Assembly (NCBI GenBank): GCA_030525525.1
Contig: JAUNEN010000023.1
Location: 1-38,990, forward strand
Direction of reading: 5' to 3'
DNA from: Erysipelotrichaceae bacterium
Lineage (GTDB): Bacteria; Bacillota_I; Bacilli_A; Erysipelotrichales; Erysipelotrichaceae
DNA: 38,990 nt
Of the stretch, positions 32,554 to 38,990 are shown piece by piece. The stretch's first letter is position 1, and every line of letters begins with the position of its first letter. Under the pieces are notes generated by a model that had not been told where the DNA came from, did not search any database, and saw only the letters and a list, made by a program, of their open reading frames with translations. The translations under genes were made by a program, and so were the position numbers.

Positions 32554-32581
32554 ATTATAGCATGCATCATGGAGTGCTCAA
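32554..32581 (-). promoter_or_regulatory. Promoter of spx
   Basis: A perfect TATAAT at 32559-32554 with TTGAGC at 32581-32576, 16-bp spacer, lies about 16 bases before the spx start. It is divergent from the trpS promoter. Confidence 0.6.
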
Positions 32582-32602
32582 ATGCAAATACCAAATGGAT
32601 GA

Positions 32603-32631
32603 TTGAAAAGAAAAATGTTCCTGTTTATAAT
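32603..32631 (+). promoter_or_regulatory. Promoter of the trpS T-box transcript
   Basis: TTGAAA at 32603-32608 and TATAAT at 32626-32631 are separated by exactly 17 bp, a near-consensus vegetative promoter. The start should fall near 32638. Confidence 0.85.
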
Positions 32632-32637
32632 AAATCT

Positions 32638-32854
32638 GCGTAGATCAGGTGCGAATGCGGCGCAGTCAACTTCACAGAAAGACAGCGGCTGATGAAAGCT
32701 GTCAGTACTGTGCACGTGTGCTTGGAGCCTGTGAGCATGATTGTAAAATCCGGCGGTCCGTTATCCCCTCCAAAGTGATTCATTGTTCAGTGAATAAGTC
32801 GGGTGGCACCGCGCATCAATACACTCATGCGTCCCAACGTTCGGGACTTTTTTA
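32638..32854 (+). ncRNA. T-box leader (tryptophan-specific) of trpS
   Basis: The leader has the stem I platform 'AGAAAGACAGCGGCTGATG' (about 32675-32695). A TGG tryptophan codon lies at 32723-32725 in the specifier position within 'GCTTGGAGCC'. The T-box sequence GGGTGGCACCGCG follows (about 32800-32812), and a terminator stem GTCCC/GGGAC (32831-32847) with a run of T bases completes it. Together with the two promoters it accounts for the 338 bases between spx and trpS. Confidence 0.95.
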
Positions 32855-32875
32855 ATTTATGATCAGGAGAGTTTT

Positions 32876-33868
32876 ATGAAAAGAATGTTATCCGGCATCA
32901 AGCCGACAGGTCAGCTTCATTTAGGAAATTACATCGGTGCATTGAGACATTTTGTCGAGTATCAGGATGAATATGAAATGTTTGCTTTCATTGCCAATCT
33001 GCACTGCATTACGGTTCCCCAGGATCCGAAGGAACTCAGCGACAACTTAAGAGACTGTGTTGCGCTGTATCTTGCCTGCGGACTTGATCCTGACAGAGCA
33101 AACATCTTCTTACAGACAGATGTCAGAGCACATGCACAGCTCGGCTATATCATGTGCTGCCATACCTATATGGGAGAACTCAACCGGATGACGCAGTTCA
33201 AGGACAAGATGGCCCATGGCGAAAAGAATCTGTCAGGCGGTCTTTATACATACCCTTCCCTGATGGCTGCGGATATTCTGCTTTATGATCCGGATTATGT
33301 ACCGGTCGGTGAAGATCAGAAGCAGCATGTCGAACTGACACGCGATCTGGCAATCAGAATGAACAACAGATACGGCGAACTGTTCAAGGTTCCCGAACCT
33401 CTTGTCGCTAAAGTCGGCGCAAGAATCATGTCCCTTTCCGATCCGTCGAAGAAGATGTCAAAATCCGATGAAACAAACAAAGGATGCATCTATCTGCTGG
33501 ATGATCTCAAGAAAGCAAGAAAGAAAGTCATGAGTGCCGTGACTGACAATTATGCAAATGTTCACTTTGATCCTGAAAACCAGCCGGGTATCTCCAACCT
33601 GATGCAGATTCTTTCCTCATTGAGTGAAGACAGACCGATGGGAGATATCGAACAGGAATTTGCAGGAAAAGGCTATGGCGAATTCAAGCGCAGCGTTGCC
33701 GATGCAGTCTGTGCAAAGCTTGAAGAAATCCAGGCAAAATACAAACAGGTGCTTGAGAGCGGTGCAATCAACGATGCTCTGTCACGCGGCGCTGCAAAAG
33801 CAAATGAATATGCTGATGCAAAGCTTGCCAAAGTGCAGAGTGCAATCGGCATGGAAATCATCCGTTAA
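32876..33868 (+). CDS. trpS: Tryptophanyl-tRNA synthetase
   Basis: The 330-residue class I synthetase charges tRNA-Trp. The HIGH-type motif is 'GQLHLGNYIGAL' (about 13-24) and the KMSKS loop is 'SKKMSKSDE' (about 195-203). The tryptophan pocket 'CHTYMGELNRMTQFKDK' and 'LMAADILLYDPDYVPVGEDQKQHVELTRDLA' are intact, and the length is normal. A GGAGAG site precedes the ATG by 5 bases. It is the only gene on the plus strand in the window, with its own promoter, T-box and terminator. Confidence 0.98.
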   Translation: MKRMLSGIKPTGQLHLGNYIGALRHFVEYQDEYEMFAFIANLHCITVPQDPKELSDNLRDCVALYLACGLDPDRANIFLQTDVRAHAQLGYIMCCHTYMGELNRMTQFKDKMAHGEKNLSGGLYTYPSLMAADILLYDPDYVPVGEDQKQHVELTRDLAIRMNNRYGELFKVPEPLVAKVGARIMSLSDPSKKMSKSDETNKGCIYLLDDLKKARKKVMSAVTDNYANVHFDPENQPGISNLMQILSSLSEDRPMGDIEQEFAGKGYGEFKRSVADAVCAKLEEIQAKYKQVLESGAINDALSRGAAKANEYADAKLAKVQSAIGMEIIR

Positions 33869-33877
33869 TCATGACTC

Positions 33878-33902
33878 AAAGGCTCATAAAGAGCCTTTTT
33901 TC
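33878..33902 (+). terminator. Intrinsic terminator after trpS
   Basis: A perfect 8-bp stem AAAGGCTC/GAGCCTTT (33878-33885 with 33891-33898) with a 5-base loop runs into TTTTTT. It faces the comK terminator. Confidence 0.9.
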
Positions 33903-33908
33903 AATCAT

Positions 33909-33934
33909 ATAAAAAAGACACGCATATGTGTCTT
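33909..33934 (-). terminator. Intrinsic terminator after the comK-like gene
   Basis: AAGACAC (33934-33928 on the minus strand) pairs with GTGTCTT (33921-33915), followed by a T run. Its foot overlaps the comK stop codon. Confidence 0.85.
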
Positions 33935-34358
33935 ACTCTTCACGATGCAGAAGGTCAAGAAATCTTCTGCATCTTTTCATCTGTTCATTGATTACGCGTC
34001 TGTCTGTATCAAGATGATAAGCAAAGCCTTTCATGCTGATCACGTCGCATTCATTCGGTTTTTCGGCTTTCACACTCATAAGTGCATCATAGCGGATCCA
34101 TACACAGTCTTTCTGTTTCATGGAAAGCGTCGGAAACCAGATTTCATCATTGATTTCAGAAATCAAAACGGCTGCTTTCTGCTTAATGCCGAGCAGTGAT
34201 CTGAATGAAGCAATCCGGCCGTTGATATCAGAACCGTGCTTCAGGCATCTCTGGTTGAGCAGCTCTTGAGGCTTTTCCGCTGCAGAAAGTGTATTGCCGC
34301 ACTCGTCAATGATGAGTGAGCCGGCTGTGTCTTTGAGAATCAGAAACGGTTTATTCAT
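33933..34358 (-). CDS. comK: ComK-like competence transcription factor
   Basis: The 141-residue protein resembles ComK, the master activator of DNA uptake genes in Bacillus. 'RCLKHGSDINGRIASFRSLLGIKQKAAVLISEINDEIWFPTLSMKQKDCVWIRYDAL' can be laid along the ComK core, keeping the Cys, the 'GS..GR' loop, 'FPTLS' and the following Cys-x-Trp-Ile. It is shorter than B. subtilis ComK (192), missing most of the C-terminal part used for MecA-ClpCP degradation and for DNA binding details. Two ATGs (34361 and 34358) are adjacent; the start overlaps ridA by 8-11 bases. It is the last gene of a three-gene operon. Family assignment is by eye. Confidence 0.75.
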   Translation of the reverse strand: MNKPFLILKDTAGSLIIDECGNTLSAAEKPQELLNQRCLKHGSDINGRIASFRSLLGIKQKAAVLISEINDEIWFPTLSMKQKDCVWIRYDALMSVKAEKPNECDVISMKGFAYHLDTDRRVINEQMKRCRRFLDLLHREE

Positions 34359-34812
34359 CATCCTGTCTTCCGCAGCATCCGCCGCTGCAGCAGCTGTCTT
34401 CGGAAGCGATAATGACTTCAAGAGCACGGGTATCGACCGCATGTGCTTCAATTGAAACCTTCGCTCCGAACGGAAGTTCATTCACCCCTACCACGCTTCT
34501 TGCCGGATAGGGGCGCGAGAAATGGGCATTGTAGACTTCATTCAATGCTTCGTAATTTGACATATCGGTCAGATAGACGGTTGTTTTCAGAACATATTGT
34601 GCGCTTAAGCCAAGATCGTTGAGCAGTATTTCGATATTTTTCAGACATCTTTCTGCCTGCACGGAAAAGTCATCCGAAACGATTTTCTTTGTTTTCGGAT
34701 CAAACGGCAGCTGACCGGAGAGATAGATAAAATCTCCTGCTTTGATTCCGTTGGATACCGGTCCTTTGACATGGAATGCCTCTCTTGACTTGATTTCTTC
34801 CTGAAGTGCCAT
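34351..34812 (-). CDS. ridA: RidA-family enamine/imine deaminase with Cys-rich tail
   Basis: RidA hydrolyses reactive 2-aminoacrylate and other enamines made by pyridoxal enzymes. The 153-residue protein has the whole fold: 'GIKAGDFIYLSGQLPFDPKT' (22-41), 'VLKTTVYLTDMSNYEALNEVYNAHF' and the active-site Arg105 in 'YPARSVVGVNELPFGAKVSIEAHA' with Glu122. The usual protein ends near residue 130; here a tail follows with 'SCCSGGCCGRQDDE', four cysteines in two CC pairs (141-142 and 146-147). AGAGG precedes the ATG. It lies between a small membrane protein and comK. Confidence 0.92.
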   Translation of the reverse strand: MALQEEIKSREAFHVKGPVSNGIKAGDFIYLSGQLPFDPKTKKIVSDDFSVQAERCLKNIEILLNDLGLSAQYVLKTTVYLTDMSNYEALNEVYNAHFSRPYPARSVVGVNELPFGAKVSIEAHAVDTRALEVIIASEDSCCSGGCCGRQDDE

Positions 34813-34824
34813 AGAATTTACCTC

Positions 34825-35025
34825 TCACTCGAAATACGGATCACTTCTGTTTTCATCATCGTAGTCGTCGTCTGTATTCTCATAGTAGGAATAGTACTGT
34901 TCCTGACGGTCTTTCATGATCTGGTCATGATGAGAATCTGTAATCACGAAAAGGAAGTAAAATGCCATCAATGTACTGATAAAGATTGCAATGAAAGAAA
35001 AATAATCATTGATATTCTCCAGCAT
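34825..35025 (-). CDS. Small single-span membrane protein, unknown function
   Basis: This 66-residue product has one membrane segment ('FSFIAIFISTLMAFYFLFVI', about 9-28) and a soluble C-terminal tail rich in Asp, Glu and Tyr ('YYSYYENTDDDYDDENRSD'). I do not recognise a family. AAGGAGGG lies 4-5 bases before the ATG and a good promoter is just upstream, so translation is likely. It is the first gene of the operon with ridA and the comK-like gene. Confidence 0.75.
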   Translation of the reverse strand: MLENINDYFSFIAIFISTLMAFYFLFVITDSHHDQIMKDRQEQYYSYYENTDDDYDDENRSDPYFE

Positions 35026-35042
35026 ATTCCCTCCTTAGTTTC

Positions 35043-35071
35043 ATTCTACATTTGATTTTTCAGCTTGTCCA
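35043..35071 (-). promoter_or_regulatory. Promoter of the small membrane protein - ridA - comK operon
   Basis: TGGACA at 35071-35066 and TAGAAT at 35048-35043, each 5 of 6 to consensus, are separated by 17 bp. A 10-bp palindrome AGTGTACACT (35074-35083) abuts the -35 and overlaps the trmL stop codon; it could be an operator. Confidence 0.75.
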
Positions 35072-35081
35072 CGAGTGTACA

Positions 35082-35588
35082 CTAGCGCAGCAGCCAGTCT
35101 TTTCCCTTGATGACCTCATAATGGCTGAGATCTTCATAATTGCGCTGTGAGAGAACCTCATAGGCAACAATCGCCACACAATTGCTGAGATTGAGACTTC
35201 TCGCATTCGCATTCATCGGAATCCGCATGCAGTGATCAAGATCATTTCTAAGGATTTCTTTCGGAATTCCGGTGCTCTCTTTACCGAAAATGAGATAGAT
35301 ATCTTCTTTGATCTCTGAAAAATCAAACTGATCAGGTGACTTAAAACCGTAGCGGGTGGAATAGAAATAGACGCCTTTGTTTTGTCTGACGAAAGATTCC
35401 CAGTTTTCATGGATTGTGTAATCAAGTGATTTCACATAATCCATACCGGCTCTGCGCAGATGCTTTTCATCCAGCCGGAAACCGAGCGGTTCAATCAGAT
35501 GAAGCTTCATGTCGAAGGCCATGCAGGTACGCATGATGTTGCCGGTATTCTGGGGAATCTCAGGTTCATAAAGCACGATATGAATCAT
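35082..35588 (-). CDS. trmL: tRNA (cytidine/uridine-34 2'-O)-methyltransferase TrmL
   Basis: The 168-residue SPOUT methyltransferase modifies the wobble ribose of tRNA-Leu. The start 'IHIVLYEPEIPQNTGNIMRTC' (2-22), with Asn14 and the 'LIEPLGF' strand, and the knot motifs 'LIFGKESTGIPKEIL' and 'MRIPMNANARSLNLSNCVAIVAYE' are diagnostic. Length is normal. Its ATG overlaps the DUF1461 stop by 4 bases (ATGA), with AGAGG upstream. Confidence 0.96.
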   Translation of the reverse strand: MIHIVLYEPEIPQNTGNIMRTCMAFDMKLHLIEPLGFRLDEKHLRRAGMDYVKSLDYTIHENWESFVRQNKGVYFYSTRYGFKSPDQFDFSEIKEDIYLIFGKESTGIPKEILRNDLDHCMRIPMNANARSLNLSNCVAIVAYEVLSQRNYEDLSHYEVIKGKDWLLR

Positions 35589-36262
35589 GCTGCAGCCTCT
35601 TTCTTTGCCAGGAAATGAATCATTGTCATGATCGCACAGATGATCACGGTAAAGACGATGATAATCGCTGCGACAATATCAAAGAAGAAGCTTTCCGGGA
35701 ACATGTTGATCATGATCGAAACATTCGGATTGAGCAGCCACATGTCATTGTCAAAGAATGTGAGATGGAACTGCGTCCAGAAGCCGTTAAAGTCAACGAT
35801 GCACCAGATTGCGATAAACGATACAAACAGAATCATTAACAGCAATGCATCTTTCCAGCCGCCTTTCAGCAGACTGAAGAAGGAAGATCTGTTTTTATAG
35901 AACAGGAATGCAAGAATTGCCGCTGCGGCAATGAAGAAGAGATTGCGGGCTGTCATTGCATTCTGATAAAGAGCTTTGACATCCACCATGTGCATTGTCT
36001 CGCGCTCATCATAGACTTCCCGCATGGTGCCGCTGACCTCTGTCTCAACAACGATATCCTGTCTTCTGTCTTTGAGATAATCCAGCAGCGTATCCGTCGC
36101 TGCCATGAGTCCTTCATCGCTCATTCCGATCTTTTCAGCCTGATTGCCCTTGCGGTATTCATAGGAATAGAATCCTCTTGCAAAGCAGAGTGCATCGACA
36201 GTCGTAAGCAGAATTGCAATCAGAAGAAACAGACTGGCTAAGGCCGGCAATATCCTACGCAT
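35585..36262 (-). CDS. TIGR01906/DUF1461 integral membrane protein
   Basis: This 225-residue protein (ATG at 36262) has four membrane segments, at about 5-25, 105-122, 138-156 and 194-217, and a soluble loop (about 30-100). The family signature is clear in 'ERETMHMVDVKALYQ' and 'FWTQFHLTFFDNDMWLLNPNVSIMINMFPESFFFD'. Function is unknown. The Shine-Dalgarno GAGG is 14 bases before this ATG but only 6 before a TTG three codons upstream (36271), so TTG may be the true start. It overlaps rdgB by 8 bases. Confidence 0.88.
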   Translation of the reverse strand: MRRILPALASLFLLIAILLTTVDALCFARGFYSYEYRKGNQAEKIGMSDEGLMAATDTLLDYLKDRRQDIVVETEVSGTMREVYDERETMHMVDVKALYQNAMTARNLFFIAAAAILAFLFYKNRSSFFSLLKGGWKDALLLMILFVSFIAIWCIVDFNGFWTQFHLTFFDNDMWLLNPNVSIMINMFPESFFFDIVAAIIIVFTVIICAIMTMIHFLAKKEAAA

Positions 36263-36851
36263 GATTTTCAAGCCAATCCTCAAGTTTTCTGACTGCCTTG
36301 CCGCGGTGGGAGATTGCATTCTTTTCATCCTTGTCCATATCGGCCATTGTTTTGTGATAAGGCGGATAGAAGATAATCGGATCATATCCGAATCCGTTTT
36401 CTCCGCTCGGTTCATATGCAATCGTGCATTCTACCGTATCTTCAAAGACAACCGGCTCTTCATCCGGACGGGTAATTGCAATTGCGCAGACATAGCGGCA
36501 TGTTCTGTTTTCAATTCCCTGCATCTTTTCAAGGATGATTCTGTTCTTTTCACTGTATGGTGTCTCATGGCCCAGCCACCTGGCGCTCTGTACGCCCGGC
36601 TGTCTGCCGAATGCATCGATTTCAAGACCTGAATCATCGGAAACAGCCATAATGCCGTATTTTTCCGTGACTGCCGCAGCCTTGATCACGGCATTCTCAC
36701 TGAAGGTTGTACCGGTCTCATCGATGTCTCCGAGATCCGGATAATCAGCCAGGGATTTTACTGTATAGCCTTTGGGTTCCAGCATCTGTCTGAATTCTCT
36801 GATTTTGCCTTCATTTGTCGAAGCAACGACAATTACTTTTTCTTCACTCAT
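36255..36851 (-). CDS. rdgB: XTP/dITP diphosphatase (Ham1/RdgB)
   Basis: The 198-residue enzyme hydrolyses dITP, ITP and XTP to monophosphates, keeping deaminated purines out of DNA. The Ham1 motifs are complete: 'VVASTNEGKIREFRQML' (7-23), 'MAVSDDSGLEIDAFGRQPGVQSARWLG' (about 69-95), 'GFGYDPIIFYP' and 'AISHRGKA'. AAAGGAG precedes the ATG, which overlaps the HD gene by 8 bases. Length is normal. Confidence 0.97.
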   Translation of the reverse strand: MSEEKVIVVASTNEGKIREFRQMLEPKGYTVKSLADYPDLGDIDETGTTFSENAVIKAAAVTEKYGIMAVSDDSGLEIDAFGRQPGVQSARWLGHETPYSEKNRIILEKMQGIENRTCRYVCAIAITRPDEEPVVFEDTVECTIAYEPSGENGFGYDPIIFYPPYHKTMADMDKDEKNAISHRGKAVRKLEDWLENHA

Positions 36852-37836
36852 TCCAAACTCCTTTCACCGGATACCTGTAATCGATATCCAGAAACTCTCT
36901 GATCTCTTGTCTGATATTTTCATTCTTCGCAGCAATCCGGTATCCGTTTCTGCATAAAGGATTGATATATCTTTTTTTGGCGTCAGTCACCCGGCTCAAA
37001 GGATCGGTTGGATCGCATCGTTCAGTACGGCAGAGATTCATAAAGATCTTTAATCTCTCTTTGAATCTGCTGTTTCTGAGTAACGCAATCACATCTTCTT
37101 CGCTGCGGTAAAGATCTTCTTCGCCAAGAAGTTTCTCATCTAATGCATCGCGCAGCAGATCAGCCAGGAAATCCATTGCATACCGGTTTTCATCGCCGCT
37201 GTATATTCTACCGCATTCAAGTGCAAGATGGGCAAATTGTGATGCATAATCATCGTGCATAAATACAAGTTCTTCGTGACCTTCTTCATTGATCATGATG
37301 CAGAGATCATTGTAGAGCCGTTTTACTGTTTCTTCATCCGAGAGTTTAAAGTCAAGAATGTCCCCGCAGATATACTCAAGCCTGTCCGCACTTAAGCGCG
37401 GCGAGTCGTTATCTGCGATCGGGTATATATGATAATCACTGACTTCATTCAGTAAGATCCCGTCTTTTTCCAGAAGCTTTGTAATCCCGGCATCCCTCCG
37501 TATGAATTCAGCAGTCAGGTTTTCGGTCGTCTCCTGCTTCAGATAATCATGATGGACAAAATCTATGACATGGGAAAATGCCGGTGTTGCGATATCGTGA
37601 AACAAAGCCGCAAGAGATTGTTTTTGATCATGGGTGAAATGCCAGACAATCAGCGCACAGCCAAGAGAATGATGAAAACGGCTGTAAGCCTCAATATGAA
37701 CAAAGCGTCTGAATGAAGTGTAATTCATCCCGCAGTTCATATCTACGAACTTAAGCCGTTCAATCGCTTCTGTTTCAAGATACGGTTTCATGAAGTCCGG
37801 TATCTCATGATGATAGATCGAAGCGCAGCTGATCAT
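36844..37836 (-). CDS. HD-domain phosphohydrolase (dNTPase-like)
   Basis: This 330-residue protein has an HD domain resembling dGTP triphosphohydrolases and SAMHD1: 'YSRFHHSLGCALIVWHF' (His55/56), 'AALFHDIATPAFSHVIDFVHH' (His80-Asp81) and a later 'RLSADRLEYI' with the last Asp. The residue pattern HH..HD..D is intact, so it should be active. The substrate is unknown; a role in nucleotide metabolism next to rdgB is plausible. ATG overlaps the ROK kinase stop by 4 bases (ATGA), so expression is coupled. Confidence 0.85.
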   Translation of the reverse strand: MISCASIYHHEIPDFMKPYLETEAIERLKFVDMNCGMNYTSFRRFVHIEAYSRFHHSLGCALIVWHFTHDQKQSLAALFHDIATPAFSHVIDFVHHDYLKQETTENLTAEFIRRDAGITKLLEKDGILLNEVSDYHIYPIADNDSPRLSADRLEYICGDILDFKLSDEETVKRLYNDLCIMINEEGHEELVFMHDDYASQFAHLALECGRIYSGDENRYAMDFLADLLRDALDEKLLGEEDLYRSEEDVIALLRNSRFKERLKIFMNLCRTERCDPTDPLSRVTDAKKRYINPLCRNGYRIAAKNENIRQEIREFLDIDYRYPVKGVWNE

Positions 37837-38744
37837 TCTGCCTGAATCTTCCCCATCTGCATCCGGTAGTTGTAAACAGCACCGTATCTTCTTGAATTAT
37901 CGTGGAAGACACACTGTCTGATTGTCGGTTTGAAAATATTTTTGAAACGGTCGTTGGCAAAGATTTTGTCTACCGAGTTCTGAATCATCTTGACCATATT
38001 CGGATCGTCGGTGAGATGTCCTCCGATGACAAAGACATCGGCATCGACAACACACTGGATGTTGTAAATATAGACAGCCAGACGGTCGCAGTACTCTTCA
38101 ACGCCTTTTCTGACATTCTCATCGCCCATTGCCATTTTCGAGCAGATTCTCAATACATTCAGATTCTTCAGGCCGCTGGCTTCCTCTACGAGCCTTGTCA
38201 GACCGTCAAGTGAGTTGGCAAGCGCAAACATATCCTGATAGCCTTCACGGCGCTGATAGTCGCCCTTCATATAGGAGAATTCACCTGCCGCAAAATGATG
38301 ACCGTTGAGGATATGTCCGTCGGTAATGACAGCACCGCCGATTCCGGTATTCAGAATCATCAGAAGAACGCCGTTCTGTACCTTTTTCAGAGCACCGTAG
38401 CCGACTTCCGCAAGAGCTGCGGATTTTGCATCATTGCAGATGACAACCGGCAGATCGATGAAATCTGACAGTTCTTTTGCGTATTCATAATCACGGACCC
38501 ATTCAAATACGCCGCCGCTGTAGGCAATGCCTCTTTTCGGGTCAATGACACCCGGCATTGTGATTGAAACACCGTCAATTTCATCACGGTATCTGTCGGC
38601 AACATCCCTGATCGGTTCAAATACTTCTTCTTTAGAATTGATTCCGATATATTCAGTGCCTTCTGCCGTTGTATCAAGCTTCTCTGAAACAATCGCATAT
38701 CTCAGTTTTGTACGGCTGAGATCTATACAAAGATATTTTTCCAT
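37833..38744 (-). CDS. ROK-family sugar kinase lacking the zinc motif
   Basis: The 303-residue protein (ATG at 38744, MEKYLCIDLSRTKLRYA) has the ROK ATP site 'CIDLSRTKLRYAIV' (6-19) and the catalytic Asp105 in 'VVICNDAKSAALAEVGYG'. The phosphate loop 'LNTGIGGAVITDG' (131-143) and the sugar-binding 'HILNGHHFAAGEFSYM' follow. Where most ROK kinases carry the Cys-rich zinc site (C-x-C-G-x2-G-C), this one has no cysteine, as is known for some beta-glucoside kinases such as Listeria BglK. Substrate cannot be fixed. AGGAG is 8 bases before the chosen ATG; another Met two codons upstream is too close. Confidence 0.88.
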   Translation of the reverse strand: MEKYLCIDLSRTKLRYAIVSEKLDTTAEGTEYIGINSKEEVFEPIRDVADRYRDEIDGVSITMPGVIDPKRGIAYSGGVFEWVRDYEYAKELSDFIDLPVVICNDAKSAALAEVGYGALKKVQNGVLLMILNTGIGGAVITDGHILNGHHFAAGEFSYMKGDYQRREGYQDMFALANSLDGLTRLVEEASGLKNLNVLRICSKMAMGDENVRKGVEEYCDRLAVYIYNIQCVVDADVFVIGGHLTDDPNMVKMIQNSVDKIFANDRFKNIFKPTIRQCVFHDNSRRYGAVYNYRMQMGKIQAE

Positions 38745-38771
38745 GATCATAACTCCTGTTTGCTTATTTCT

Positions 38772-38777
38772 ATTATG
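38772..38777 (-). promoter_or_regulatory. Candidate extended -10 of the ROK kinase operon
   Basis: TGGCATAAT, an extended -10 form (TG, one base, CATAAT at 38777-38772), lies about 28 bases before the ROK kinase start. No good -35 is seen, as is common with extended -10 promoters. Confidence 0.45.
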
Positions 38778-38811
38778 CCATACATTTGATTCACTGAACC
38801 ATTCCACTTTC

Positions 38812-38851
38812 TGCAAAAAAAAATAAAAGCGATGACTTCTGTCACCGCTTT
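38812..38851 (-). terminator. Intrinsic terminator after tRNA-Gln
   Basis: An 11-bp stem (38851-38841 with 38836-38826, one G-T pair) and a 4-base loop are followed on the minus strand by a long T-rich run. It starts just after the tRNA CCA end. Confidence 0.9.
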
Positions 38852-38852
38852 A

Positions 38853-38928
38853 TGGCTGGGATAGAGAGATTCGAACTCCCGAGATGACTGGTTCAGAGCC
38901 AGTTGCCTTACCGCTTGGCTATATCCCA
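38853..38928 (-). tRNA. tRNA-Gln (anticodon CTG)
   Basis: The 76-base cloverleaf starts TGGGATA and ends with an encoded CCA. The D arm has AGCGGTAAGGC, the anticodon stem ACTGG/CCAGT closes a loop CTCTGAA with anticodon CTG (reads CAG), and the T arm is GGGAGTTCGAATCTCTC. The unusual U1-type first base (T opposite A) is normal for bacterial tRNA-Gln. Its own promoter and terminator make it a single-gene unit. Confidence 0.95.
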
Positions 38929-38941
38929 ATGCGCAGTTATT

Positions 38942-38969
38942 ATTATAGGCCAATTTTCTTTTCTTGCAA
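38942..38969 (-). promoter_or_regulatory. Promoter of tRNA-Gln
   Basis: TATAAT at 38947-38942 and TTGCAA at 38969-38964 are separated by 16 bp, ending about 13 bases before the tRNA. Confidence 0.75.
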
Positions 38970-38990
38970 GAAGAAATTTCAACTTTTTTT

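Noticed and set aside
34359-34481. In-frame N-terminal extension of the comK-like gene
   Set aside because: It lies inside ridA, whose reading frame is conserved, and has no ribosome site; homology begins at MNKPFLIL.
1-38990. Prophage, insertion sequence, CRISPR array or toxin-antitoxin pair
   Set aside because: No transposase, integrase, phage structural gene, regularly spaced array of 25-40 bp repeats or toxin-like pair is visible; gene order is largely that of a conserved core region.

Overview
The window looks like a stretch of core chromosome from a low-to-moderate GC Gram-positive (Bacillota), and I infer a member of the Erysipelotrichia. The grounds are T-box leaders on alaS and trpS, Shine-Dalgarno sites of the AGGAGG type, the Bacillota order alaS-ireB-ruvX-DUF1292-mltG-...-udk-greA, an Spx regulator, a ComK-like protein, and an SMC of only 980 residues. 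The taxon is an inference; no rRNA is present. Forty of the 41 protein genes I call, and the one tRNA, lie on the minus strand. Only trpS is on the plus strand. I see no prophage, insertion sequence or CRISPR array.

Layout from high to low coordinates, which is the direction of transcription. A tRNA-Gln (38.9 kb) is followed by ROK kinase - HD phosphohydrolase - rdgB - DUF1461 membrane protein - trmL (38.7-35.1 kb). A separate promoter then drives a small membrane protein - ridA - comK-like operon (35.0-33.9 kb). Next come trpS (plus strand, T-box controlled) and spx, divergently arranged. Then mnmA - CPBP protease - recD2 - HD hydrolase (32.0-27.5 kb), and T-box-controlled alaS (27.4-24.5 kb). 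A long run of close or overlapping genes follows: ireB - ruvX - DUF1292 - mltG - NUDIX - udk - greA - comEA - comEC - holA - sdaA - deoxyinosine glycosylase - U32 peptidase - mscL (24.3-12.7 kb). Then smc - ftsY - ylxM - ackA - nrnA (12.7-6.3 kb). A sugar-acid operon ulaG - FGGY kinase - unknown beta-propeller - ulaE - ulaF follows (6.2-0.9 kb), then hup, and finally an unknown gene cut off by the window edge.

Functional themes are translation (two aminoacyl-tRNA synthetases, tRNA-Gln, TrmL, MnmA), nucleotide-pool and DNA hygiene (RdgB, NUDIX, deoxyinosine glycosylase, NrnA, two HD proteins, RecD2, RuvX), chromosome organisation (SMC, HU), DNA uptake (ComEA, ComEC, ComK-like), cell-wall growth (MltG, IreB) and catabolism of ascorbate or a related pentulose.

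The points most worth following up are: an intrinsic-terminator hairpin whose loop holds the comEA start region; a ComK homologue in an operon with RidA and a small membrane protein; an uncharacterised cytoplasmic beta-propeller inside the ulaG/E/F operon, which has a kinase but no UlaD or PTS genes in the window; shortened SMC arms; cysteine-rich tails on Spx and RidA; 10-bp-phased repeats upstream of the truncated gene; and a 10-bp inverted repeat upstream of ulaG.
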